Source of the DNA: Augochlora pura
Lineage: Eukaryota > Arthropoda > Insecta > Hymenoptera > Halictidae
NCBI RefSeq assembly: GCF_028453695.1
Contig: NC_135777.1
Span: forward strand, 19,581,714-19,645,713
Direction: 5' to 3'
DNA length: 64,000 nt
Positions within the stretch are counted from its first letter, which is position 1; each line of letters starts with the position of its first letter. A program made the translations under genes and the position numbers. Shown here one piece after another: positions 11,845 through 23,239 of this stretch. Under the pieces are notes generated by a model that had not been told where the DNA came from, searched no databases, and worked only from the letters and a program-made list of their open reading frames with translations.

Positions 11845-14800
11845 AGAGAGAATTCTGAAGATTTTTATTATTGCTGGATAGGGATTAGTGTAAGAGAAAA
11901 ATATCTCTAATAAATATACAGCAAAAATTATGCGAACGTCCTGTTATTTTATAAACGTATATATACCATGTGCGAAAAAGATCTACGCTTTAGTCATTTC
12001 GTAGCAAAGTATAGTGAACAGTATCCAAGTAGGAGCTCTTCTGACAATTGTTCACGTCTCAGCACAAATTGCAACAAACGTTGTTCCACAATCTAATTAC
12101 AAAATTTCTATTTTACACCGTCTTTCTCTCTCTGCTTTTCCATTGACCGTACCACATCGTCAACGCGTGATTTTCAATTAGGAACACTTGTGAGAACTAT
12201 CGCACACTCTGCTAGGAAATGTATTTACCGAGTTAGGAAAAAGTTTGCGAAACGCGATGGCGAGTTTCTGTAATTTCATTCGTTTAATTAGCGGCGCATG
12301 CCTAAAAGGTTAAAACGCTAATTTCCTGGCGGCGGTAGACATTTTCGTCGCACGTTGAAGTTCAACCGGATTATTTTTAGGACTCTACGGCCGGTTCCCG
12401 TTTACACGGATAGTGCAAATTGGAGGCACTTGGATCCGAAACACTGTCTCCATTATGCTCGGGCCCGAAGTAAAATATTCCGAAGTTGATCTGCTTCTAT
12501 CAATACGCCGGGGCCGCTTCTCCAGCCGACATTCAACACCACGCTGTTAAACGACTCGGGCGTAAGGACTGTGTATAATTGAGGCATTCTTGGGTGCCAC
12601 GGTGCACGCAACCGGACACAAACGTACCGCGGTTTCTTGCGACGTTTTACAGGCGTGTTTGCCCGGAACGGTACTAATTGCATTTGCACAGTAATGGACA
12701 AGGCCGCGTGGCATCCGCGCGCGTTTCTCACCGGCCACGGAAAAAAGTCCGCCGCACTAAACGACAGAAATGCGCTTCTTGCGCCTCTATTGCCCCGGTG
12801 CTGGCCGTAAAAACACGGCAGTCTGTCATCCGTTTCATTATTCGTGACAGTTCAAACTGAATCCGCTTTTGAACGTACCGATCTTCAAATCTCGCGCTTT
12901 GCTCGGAAATATGATAGTCGCGCACGACACATTTTCGTATAATTTGTCCGCTCTCGTTTTTATCCGCGATTTTTCGGAGACTCGTGCAAAAGCAACGTGG
13001 TTGACCTATCAATAATTTAAAATTACAAATTACTAGATTTATCCTATTATTAATTTTAAGTACGTTTCGAGTGAAATTACTGGATTGGATGCGTTGAAAA
13101 ATTGTTCAGCAATCCGCATAGGATTTTTTAATAAGAAACCTTTGAAGTTAAAATGAACCGTGTTCTTGCAGGTCAGACGAACAGAGAAAGATAATTTAAA
13201 ACGCGATTCTGTAAAAATAAATATCCAGATAAATTTCTCGAAGACAGTAGGGTGCCCGAGGTCGAAATGTTGGCGAAGGAGCAATCGTATCACGGCGGAG
13301 GCGATCATTTCTTTTTTTTTCGTTCCCGGGCCACGAAGAAAGTAAATTCACAGTCGATGCGAGGAAAGCAAATTCTTTCGCGGCGCGTCGCCAAGGAAAT
13401 TTCACGGCGGACCACGTGGCTCTCCGCGCGGAGAATGCGACACGCGGAAAGTTATTAACGGCGATGAAATCTGAACGCGAAAACACGAACACGACGACGG
13501 TGGCCGCGTGCGTGGTCACATCTCATTCGCCCATTAGGAAGGTATTTCACGGCGCGTCACGTTTTATGTCGGCCACGTGACTTCGCGTGACACTGCCGAG
13601 TTGAGTCGATGGGAGGGCAAAGGTCGCATGCGATTCGCGTCGAACCGTTCGGGCCCTGCGACTGCGGTTCCTTCGCCGTCGTCTAAGTTTCTTTCGAACG
13701 TGAACGTTGTTAGCAGTAATGTTAATAAACCACCGCAGAAAAATTCCCGCGCCGTATCCCGTAACTGCAGGCACTCCTTCCACCTTCTATCTGCGCGTGG
13801 TATCTTTTCTTCGATCCTTTGTACGCGAGTTGATTGCGTTTCGCCGATCCACCGGATCGCTGGTCCCTCGGAAATTGCCGGTCGATTTAATAAAGCTCGT
13901 TGTTGGGCGAGACAATTATTTCGTTGATTTGCGAAAACTAGGTTGAGTTCTTATATATTTGGATGAAACGAGTTTTATTGGAGCATTAAGATACGAGTCT
14001 TATGTACAAGGATCAGTCATTTATTGAACAGCATATTTTTGTATAAACTCATCTCAAAGATTCTTAATTTTAGCCGTAACATGTTAGTAATTACTAGACT
14101 GCGAATCTTCATATAAAATAAAACTTGTCAAATTTAATTTTAAGAATATAAATTAGATGTAAATATCTTTCATCTTTTAATAATAATAATAATAAATGGA
14201 AAATAATTCAATTTTAAAAATTACAAAGTAGTACAATTTAGTTTTTATTTAGTTTCAATCTTAGCCTTAATGTGTTAATCATTGTATATCTTTTCGACAT
14301 TTTCAATCTACGTATAAATGCACTCGTGTACAACGATAAATTTAATGTAATAAAACGAGATCTAAAATGGCAAAAGGAATCATAATGATAATAATAATAA
14401 TAGTGGGATTCTTCGGCAATGAGCGCGTTAAATGAATTCGCGTTACAATTTTTACGTCGGAATTGGAATTAGCCGTGAGCGCGACTGGCGTTACCTAGAC
14501 GGCGAACATTAACAGCGAGCGCGTCGGGCACAAAAAACTAGTAAACGCATAATTTATTACAAATAAAATTTCAGCGACTTTAATCATTTCATTACGCCGG
14601 GCTTGGAAATGTCAGGATTTTACAGTCGCGTGGAGAAAAAAAAAATTGGAATATGTCAAAACCGCCGTCGCGAGCTAAAAGGTCACGTGGACACGGTGCG
14701 CGGCATAAAAAAATGTTTGATCGAGGACAGCGGGAATCGTTTAAACGTAAAGATACTTTTCAGCGGTCATAAAAATTAGAACGAGGATACATAAAAGCAG

Positions 14801-15265
14801 CGTGGCGCGAGTCGAATTAGGAGACATAGAAGTCGACGGAATGGAAAGAAGGATGGGGTTTGAAACGGTGTCGCCGCATTTTTCCTACCGTTTCGCAACG
14901 GTGTGGCGATTCGGCGGAGCTGCGAGAGCGCGCGCGCGCAAAAATCGTCGGATTCCACGCGCGGGTACCGGGGGCCGGCACAATTTTATATATCCCCCGG
15001 GTGATTTACGGCGACCCGTGGCGGCGAAGGTCGGCCGGGAACGAAACGCGACCCGGAACGACGTATTCTAATTTGGTTAAACTTTCATAAATGGGACAAC
15101 GCCGGTCCGAGAGACGAGAGCCCGTGTCTCAGCAGGGGTGCGCGCCGGTCTTTTAACGACTCATTTGCGTCCCCGGGAAACTTTACGGGCCGGCTGATCG
15201 ATTATTTTATTTTATTTTATTCCGGGGCCGGGCCCCGGGTCCGCTGCCTTTCTCGCGCGGAGCAC

Positions 15266-15268
<3 letters not shown>

Positions 15269-15296
<28 letters not shown>
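15269..15296. repeat. (CT)n microsatellite
   Basis: A 14-unit CT run between GCGCGGAGCACCGC and GCGTCGTTTTATC, without interruptions. Confidence 0.95.
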
Positions 15297-15297
<1 letters not shown>

Positions 15298-15353
15298 CGT
15301 CGTTTTATCGGCGTATCGCGTTTCCGACGCGGCCTTTCGAGATCTCGCCGTAT

Positions 15354-15381
15354 CCCCCCCTCCCCTCCCCTCCTCTCCCCC
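15354..15381 (-). other. C-rich run, possible minus-strand G-quadruplex
   Basis: C tracts of 7, 4, 4 and 5 bases have spacers T, T and TCCTCT. On the minus strand these are four G tracts with short loops. Quadruplex formation is inferred. Confidence 0.55.
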
Positions 15382-17296
15382 GCCACCCCGGATCCATTCC
15401 GCCGCGGGAAATCTCCCGATCGACGGGGAAGGAGATCGTTCCGGATAGTAGACGCACCGGCGAGCGTGCCCCGAGATCGATCGAAACCAAACCCATTCAA
15501 TATGAACACGCTCGAGCCATTAAGTCTCCGCGAACGGAATTTATTCGACCCATTAACTCGCGGGGTAACAACGCGCACGGCTACGACGAAACTCGGGAAT
15601 CGTGTCAATTTAATTTTTTAACGTCGCTTTCCTCGCGGGAATCTCCTTTTTTGAAAAATGATACGGTTCGTAAAAAAAAGCGTGGATCTCACCGATTTGA
15701 CGGGGGGCGAGGCGTACGAATGAAAAGCTGACACGCCGTTCGTGTTTCTTCTTTTTTTCTTTTTGTCAGACAAGTGGGGAGAAGGATATGAGCGTGGCGA
15801 TATTTATCTTTACACGGCTTCCTAAATTGTGGAAGGCACGCTGGGCTACGTACGTATCTTCGACCATCAGAAAGTAAAAGGATACTTTCTCTTAAAGACC
15901 CGGAATTCGTGGGTTATTTAATTCCAGATCAGAACCGAAAATCTGGAAGACAACGCATGGCTTTCGAAACATTTTTCTATGCGAGGCGTATGCTTTATTT
16001 TATTTGATATTTGAGATATTTTCCCTTTGTGAGCGTCGAACAACCTGATCGACTGTTTATCGTTTTCCTTAACTCTCTCACATCCACGTCAACCACCTAA
16101 GATATTTCATAAAATTGAAATATATTGTTTAATCAAATTAAGATTGAATAAATAAGGCGTACGTAAATTACATGTTTAAAATTATCACGTTTTACAGATC
16201 CTAATAAGGTTAGGAAAATATGATAGATTAATATACATTTTCAGATTCCAGGAAATTATTTCGGCAATCACTCGCACATGGTCGACACGGCAATAAAAGT
16301 GTCAAACAATATTAACATTGTTTCATTTAGACGTCGCCTCGTAATATTAAAAAAAAAATTCTCACGTCGGGAGAACAATGAAGACATTTAATATTCCACG
16401 ATAGACCAATCGAATTATGAAATTAGGCTATTCTCTTTGAAAAATACACCTAAATATTTAAATATAAATATAATTACATTAATTTATATTTATAACTATA
16501 AATATAAAATATATTAAATATAAATGATTGCGACAAAGTCATCGCGCAATAAATGCCTCGATAAATGTAAAATAAAGAATCTGGCACGCTAATGAAAAAT
16601 CTATCGCTAAATGCCAAGCGATTCACTTTGCGGTGACCCGACTCGAGTCGGATGAAACGTTAAATTGGATTGCGGCGAGTCAAGCTAAACATGACATTTA
16701 CACGTGAGAAACGGCGGGTACGGCTACGGGAGGGGTTAATGCAGCACGGCAGAAAGTGCAGAGGACACGAGCACACGCGGGAAATGAAGAATGGCGGCGC
16801 GAATCGCCAGCGTTTACTTAATCGTTCCTCGGGGAAACGCGTCGACGGTCGGCGCCGGTTTCGCGGAACGGGTCGCCCCCTTATCTTTACGACAAAGAGC
16901 CTAGCCCCGTCCATTCGCGCCCGCTCGCTTCCCCGACAATTTTACCATTCCGCGCGCCGCGCGGGAGTGCTACAGGTTTATAGTACTTGCGTTTATAATA
17001 CGTCTCGCAGTTTATGGCCGGCCGTGCGCGTATTACCAACGATTTCTTCCGTGCCGGACGCTTCTCCTCGCCGATGCTGGTCACGGCCGTGACAATGTCC
17101 CCTTCTCTAGCAGCTGGCTGCCTTGGAGCTGATCGTAATTCGGATAGTTAAACCGGCGAGGCCTCGATAGGCCCGTCCGACTTCGGAATTGATCGCGTTC
17201 ATTCGGCTTTCCAGGCGCGATTAAAACGTCCGCGCGAAAAGTTGTTGTTCCAGTCGCATCAAGAAGATCGATGCGAACGTGTGCGGAGTTGTTCAG

Positions 17297-17345
17297 CGCG
17301 GATGGGACTTCTGGTAAATGCGGGACGAGCTGGGTGTCTTACTCG
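17297..17345 (+). CDS. Candidate micro-exon, very weak
   Basis: GTTGTTCAG (acceptor-like, ends 17296) precedes a 49-base segment that is open in one frame (ADGTSGKCGTSWVSYS) and ends at TCG|GTGAGT (17345/17346). Acceptor and donor both fit the consensus, but the pyrimidine tract is short and no homology is known to me. Confidence 0.1.
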
Positions 17346-17617
17346 GTGAGTTACCATCCGTAACGTCCGTATGAATTATCACGGTACACTTTAGGCGGGG
17401 CGATTATGCTAATAAGTAGCCCGTGGGTCTTACGCCGAGCGAGTCGAATACAAAAACTGTAATACTGCCACTGCTGCAGCATTTCCGACTTATCGAATGA
17501 TATGAAATACTTTCTCATGCATCTTCTGTTTTCAGGAAAACTGACGTAAAAAGTGACTGACATAAAATTCCACAGTTTGCCAGCGAGACTCGCAGTATAA
17601 GAGCCAGCGTTCTTTCG

Positions 17618-17732
17618 ATGGAAGTCTCGCAGACAAGAAAAAGTGGATCACGGTCGGCTCGAGCGATGCATTACAAATTTTGCTCTTTTCTCTGCGAAGA
17701 GGAAGTCTCCTTGGAACGAGGGACCGTAGGAA
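17618..17732 (+). CDS. Candidate 5' coding exon with AAG|GTAAGA donor
   Basis: An ATG at 17618 (context TTTCGATGG) opens 38 codons (MEVSQTRKSGSRSARAMHYK...). At 17732/17733 the DNA reads GGAAG|GTAAGA, a near-consensus donor, and without splicing the frame meets TAA at 17732-17734. The peptide is Ser/Arg-rich and then acidic, with no recognised domain. The same frame on the minus strand is also partly open, so strand assignment rests on the donor alone. Confidence 0.15.
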
Positions 17733-18377
17733 GGTAAGAATGCGAGACCAAGCAGGAACGTAACTTTGGAACGTTTCGTTCAAGGGAATGGAAAGAGATC
17801 GTTGCCAAAATACGAAAGTGCAACGAAGAGAAGGAGCAAGAACAGGCACGCAGGCAACCCACGAGGCAACGCGCGCAATCCCGTGAGTGCACCTGTCAGT
17901 GGTCATCATTCAACAGCTTCATTGACCCTAGGATCAATTGGGACGCAGTGATTCTCACGTTCGTGACACGCTGCCCGACCCGCGGACCGATTCTTTAAAC
18001 GGATACGGTTAACCGCTCCGCCGCGGAGCTGACAGGCACTGCTCCGTCGGGGGCGGGGGGTTAATGAGACACGCTGATTGGCTTCGGAGATTCATCGGGT
18101 GGCTGACGTTGATCAATTTTTATCCTGTCTTATTTGCATACAAGCGGCGCGGCGCGCACCGGCAGTGGCGTAAATCGGGGCCCCCATCGGCCGGCGCGGC
18201 CCGCGCGTCTGACCGCGACTGGAAAGATACTACTGAAATTCTTCGGGGCTCCCCATCCTCCTTCGGTCGTGAGCGATCCACCATTTTGGCGCGAATGATC
18301 GATCACCGGGATAATTTTGTCGGAACCTTAATGCCGTCTTTTAAGGCTAATAACGCAACACGTATTTGTTCCTGCAG

Positions 18378-18443
18378 GTACGGCGAAACGAGCCAACATA
18401 AACTTTCAAAATGACTGAGCAGCTCTGCGTGCACGACGAGGAG
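18378..18443 (+). CDS. Candidate 5'UTR plus first-codons exon
   Basis: TTTGTTCCTGCAG (a good acceptor with pyrimidine tract, ends 18377) is followed by 33 bases of possible leader. Then comes ATG at 18411 in the insect-typical context TTTCAAAATGA and eleven codons (MTEQLCVHDEE), ending at GAG|GTGATT (18443/18444), phase 0. If unspliced, the frame stops eight codons later. Start context and acceptor are better than for other candidates, and the donor is only fair. The product is unknown. Confidence 0.2.
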
Positions 18444-20742
18444 GTGATTGAAATTTATCGAATTTAATCCGCCACGGCTTTTGATTAGATTTTTACGAGG
18501 TGATCAACGGAGGAGCGCCGAAGTTGCGTGATTAACGGGCCTCATTTGGCCGGGACGAGCATTCGATGGTTGTCTTTTCGACACAATTTACTTCGAATAT
18601 TTCTTTGCGCCGGTATTTCATGAAATGTAATGGAACCGAGGCTAATCTTCGAACGATGTACTCGAGAAGAGTAATTTTATCCAGCAGTATTTCCTAAGTT
18701 GACTAATACCTTAAACCTCGGGAATATTTTTATGTTTTATGCCAAACCCTTTTCATCATGAATGCATAAAAATCACGCTGCAATTATGATTCTCACGTTT
18801 AAGAAATTTTCGAAAGTTACAATTTTCTTGTTAAGAATTCTCATATCTTTTTTGTAATTACAAACGAAAATTCGCGGAGTCCTATAGCTCAATTTCAAAA
18901 GTATCTTCCGTGTGTTCCAGCGTGATTTTTATAATCTCACATTATATTTTATTATATTTTATTATCTCACATTATAGCGAGGTATAGGATACGCTGTGGT
19001 ACAGTCTCAGCGTCATATTCACCGTCGATTCCGCGGCGCAGAAATCATTACGAGTGTCACAAGAATCCCGCGATGGCACACATAGATTTCCTGTGTTCGC
19101 AGCAAATTCTATTAAGGATTTTTAAGCGGCCCCGTTGCTTTTTCGCAGCAACGATAATTCGCGTCCGTGATTAATTTTCTCCCGTTAAAGCGGCCGTTGA
19201 TAGATGATCCGCGGAGGATCAAAATGTCTACGCCAATGAGCCGCGATATTCCTGGCAGATTCTGGACAAGTGTACAAGCAAGTATCGGGTACACCGTGGC
19301 CCCGCGCCGGCTCATTCGCATTTACGATGCGTGCATAATCTCCGGACTGCTAGACACGGGGTGACTCGTGGCATTCGGAAACAAAAATCGCAGAAACGAA
19401 CGCTCGATACCCGATCCGGCCGGTGATCGATCGTTTCTGCGCGCGAGTCGTCATTACATTAATCTCCCGTGAAGTAATTCGTCCTGCACGGTTGTCGATA
19501 ATTAAATTAGACGCCATTGATACGCGTCAGGCCTCTTCTTTCCCTAAACACAGGGACGACGATACGACAATCGCGGGAAACAGAATTATTCCGAGCAGCT
19601 GATTGATCCAGCGCGTGGCCGGTTACCGGAGAAAAATTAACCCGTTGATCGTTTTTCGAAAAAAAAAAGAACTTTACCGTAATGCGTCGCGTTTCACGAT
19701 GAACATTGATACATTGATAGTAACTACGTATACGAGTTAGGTTCCGTGCTTGGAATACTTCGTAGAATAATAACATATGAAATTAAAAATCTAAACTGCA
19801 TTTTTTAATATATTCGTTATCTTGGATTTCTTTTTCTTATTTTTCTGCAATAGCTTTTTCTTCGCTTTGTATTACACATTTGGATCTCGTTGTATACAAT
19901 CTTAATAATTATATTAGCAACGGTCAAATATTTTTCTGTCAATTAAATGAAGTAACGTTAAATTAAATTAGCTATTATCGGACATATTAAATTTTACCGT
20001 AATAGCGTAAAGAATTAGGATTACAAAGTCGCGGTAATAAATGAAGATAAGACGGGGCGTTATTTTTCATAGAGAAAGGGGGACGTATATTAAACCATCC
20101 GCATATTTCATCGCAACAGAGAGCAATTAATTATTTTAATAGCTTCCTGTAAATTTTACAGTAACAAACAGCCTCTTTCTAGACACTCATTTATTATCAA
20201 TTAACTTATGTCCAATCTCCCATCAAATCGCAATCTATTCCCTGATAATGACTTGGTCTCCAATATTTTATCCATTTCTTTCTGTCTTTATTTATTGTAA
20301 AATATATCTAGTTTCGACGCGTCTAATTAGTTATATTAAATTTTACTTACGACTTTATCGCTTATAATTAAAAATATTGCGTGAATTTTGTAATATCGCG
20401 TGAAATTCATTATTTAAGGCAAATCATTGTTTGCCTGAATTTAAAGGCTGAAAAACTGAGGAAACCGCGTTCACCTCCCTCTGGTTGTTGTTCGTATTTG
20501 TTTTGTCGTGGCGGCGAAACGACCGACGCGCATTCAAGCGGATGCCTCGCGAGCGATCGCACCGCAACACTGTAATGGTGTTCGAGCTTTTGAAGTATGT
20601 TCGTTTTAACGAATCCGAACGCAATCAGGATGAAATGGTGGCCTAATGCGGCCCCAGGTCGCGGTTCCCGTCGACTTCGCGAGGCGGTCAGACAAAGGGA
20701 CACCTGCCCGGCAGCGATTCTCGCGAATAACAACCGATACCT

Positions 20743-20765
20743 CCCCCCCCCCCCCCCCCCCCCCC
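20743..20765. repeat. Poly-C tract, 23 bases
   Basis: An uninterrupted run of 23 C, flanked by ACCGATACCT and TCGAGGGGCC. Length in such runs is error-prone in assemblies and variable in populations. Confidence 0.9.
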
Positions 20766-21671
20766 TCGAGGGGCCGGCCGCGGCACGGGCACTCGTCAGC
20801 CGTGATTAATAAGTCATTCATTAATATAAATGAATTCTCCTGGCGCGAATGATTCCGTGATGAATCGGCTGCATTTACCGGTGCGCGAACGCTTGGCGGG
20901 TGTGAACGCGGCGTCAATCGCGGACAGCTTTGTACCACTTAAAGCGTTAAGCTCCGCACGTTCGCGGGTTCCCGAGCGGATCGCGCGCGCGTTGGGGTGG
21001 CTGGCTCGTTGGATTACCAGCTGCCATGGGGGGGAAGACGAACGCGGAAGTTTAGCGTACTGTCGGGAAAATTAATTCCGAAGCGATTGCGGTTACGGAA
21101 AAATCACGCCTGCAGGAATAGACTTATAACAGGAAATAAATGCTCGCCTCTTTGGGAATCTCCGAGCGAGTACTCTCGGTTCCTTGGGCTTCTGCTGCTG
21201 CTCTTTTCAACCTCTCGATCATCTAATCGAGGTCTTCGCTCTTCATACTCCCTAGAATTCAGATCTTCTAACGCATTCACTGCGTTAGAAATGGTGCAAA
21301 AATTTCCAAAATTTTAGCTTATAAACCAAGGTATCTTTACGTGGTTACTCGAAAAAGGGGATAACAAATACGTGTATGCAAATATGTTAAAAAGACGAGC
21401 GATATAAAGTAGAAAGTTACTACAAATTAACTCTTAATTATCTTAACAATATGTTAGCCAACAATGACGTTCCTTGCCTCTCACAACGAGGAAACTGTAA
21501 CCCGCGTCACTATTACTTTAACTCCATCCTATATCAAAAAATAAATTGATTATTTTCTCGAATATTTATTAGCGAATAAAGTATCCTCGACGTGGTATAA
21601 TAACGTTACAGCTACAAGGTATAATTTGTAGAGACAGGACGAATCCCACAGCCGAAGCTTCAGGATTCAAA

Positions 21672-22205
21672 TTGAACGGATCAAATATTTTTCGCGTATT
21701 CTTCGAGGATGTGTCTTTCACGTTCATCGTAGGTTCGATTAAGCGCGAGAACGATGTTATCGGAACAGGTATTCGTTTGTACGGGTTTCACTATGACATG
21801 TATCACAGGCAATCTACAAGTAATTTCTTCAGCTGCAACTCGAGATCGATGTTAAAGAAACTGGTATTCCCTAATTTCTACTCGCGCGGGCAACGCGTTG
21901 TGACTTTCGTTATCCATTTAGGGGACGGCTGGAAGGTGCGAAGAGAGGTGGGGAACGAAAGCCTAATGAATGCGATTGAAAATGTTACGAGTGTCGGAAA
22001 TGGAATCTCATCGAGCTCCAGAACGGATATCTATCAGGGAGATGAATTGCAGACTGCGCGTCTGTGTTTAGTCGCGTTCCCCAGGCTTCGATGCCACCAG
22101 TCAAACCCGATTTGGAAGATCGGGGGGATCCGCGGGGAAACTGAAACGTCATTTAACGCGGAATCGTACGTGAGACGCAAATTTGATATTTTTATATTGT
22201 TCTGA
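21672..22205 (+). CDS. Longest open frame in window, probably not a gene
   Basis: 177 codons are open from a TTG at 21672; the first in-frame ATG is internal. The translation (for example NVTSVGNGISSSSRTDIYQG) is not low-complexity and not AT- or GC-extreme, which is why it is listed. I see no signal peptide, clear membrane segment or family motif. Base composition is intermediate between island and GC block. There is no supporting promoter, splice or polyadenylation evidence, so a chance open frame is the more likely reading. Confidence 0.12.
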   Translation: MNGSNIFRVFFEDVSFTFIVGSIKRENDVIGTGIRLYGFHYDMYHRQSTSNFFSCNSRSMLKKLVFPNFYSRGQRVVTFVIHLGDGWKVRREVGNESLMNAIENVTSVGNGISSSSRTDIYQGDELQTARLCLVAFPRLRCHQSNPIWKIGGIRGETETSFNAESYVRRKFDIFILF

Positions 22206-23208
22206 CAGTTCTTCTTGTGGTGACTACCTTCGACACTCGTCGACAGATGAGTTCCTTTTACGAAAGCTACTTGAGAATGCCCCGATTTGTATATACACCA
22301 CTAAAACCGTCCTTGTCCTTATCCCTGTGTTTAAAGCAGGATTAAAAGGGTTGAATTAACCCCTTAGCGTACTTTGACGAGTCCAACACGTGATGGAAAT
22401 TACTAGCAATAAATTATCAAGTATGTATGTTATTCTGTTCTTTAAAATCAGAATAAAATTCTAATCCCTTGTTATTAATATTTAAGCATTCTGGTAAATT
22501 CAGGCACGAAATAAACATTAATGTTCTATCCCTTCTAAAAAATTATACCAATCGAAAAATTCCTAATCGCAGTAAATATGAAGAGAATGGTACGTCAAGT
22601 GCACGAGATTAATTTACAATAAGATTATTATAATGTCGCTATTATTATGAACGTTCGAACATGTAAATATAATATTAATAAGTGATTTCAGACCACTAAC
22701 TTGACGCAAACGTGACGGCATTTCTCCGACGCCGCCACGAAAGACGGAAATTATTTCCGCTGCATCGCGTTGGAATCAAATCTAAGTCGCTATTATTCAT
22801 CTACAGAAATCCCTTTACACTATCAGAGCATCGCCAGGTCCATGATACACCGCGGCGTCGATGAGAAGGCTAAACGGAAGACCTCCCGCTATTCGACGCG
22901 CCGGTTGATCTCGATTTCCCGGGGGCCGGGTCTCGCGTTACCCCTAAAGTGTCTCTATCCGTTGGGACTAAGTCCCTCGAGGGGGGAGCGGAGCGGCTTA
23001 CTTACGAGACGGTTCCGTGACGTTCGGCTGCGGCCACCGGTGTGTGGTCGACATAAGAAAGCATAAAAGTCGCGGTGATACGATCGTACGGCATTCCGGG
23101 CCGTTCTTTATCGTCCGCTGGACCGCTGGGAGTCTTGAAATAAGGAGGCGCGCGCCCGGTCCCCGAGGACCCCGGCTAAATATTTTAATTATTCCGAGGC
23201 GCCGCGTC

Positions 23209-23239
23209 TCGTCGCGTCCCGTCGCATCCCGTCGCTTGG
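23209..23239. repeat. 10-bp minisatellite, GTCGCRTCCC unit
   Basis: Three adjacent near-copies of GTCGCGTCCC/GTCGCATCCC, the third decaying to GTCGCTTGGC. Confidence 0.75.

Larger units (their letters stand above)
8001..16000. other. Non-coding GC/AT mosaic, block 2
   Basis: No recognised gene. AT-rich islands lie at about 8490-8910, 9790-10570, 11340-12250, 13010-13210 and 13930-14420. Two inverted-repeat elements sit close together in the 11.4-11.85 kb island. A lone TTAACCCCCT motif lies at 9793-9802. Three consensus-like plus-strand splice donors cluster between 9161 and 9337. A CCTTT-type simple repeat lies at 9536-9598, (CT)n tracts lie near 10.87 and 15.27 kb, and a C-rich run lies near 15.36 kb. 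I see no other structure. Confidence 0.6.
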
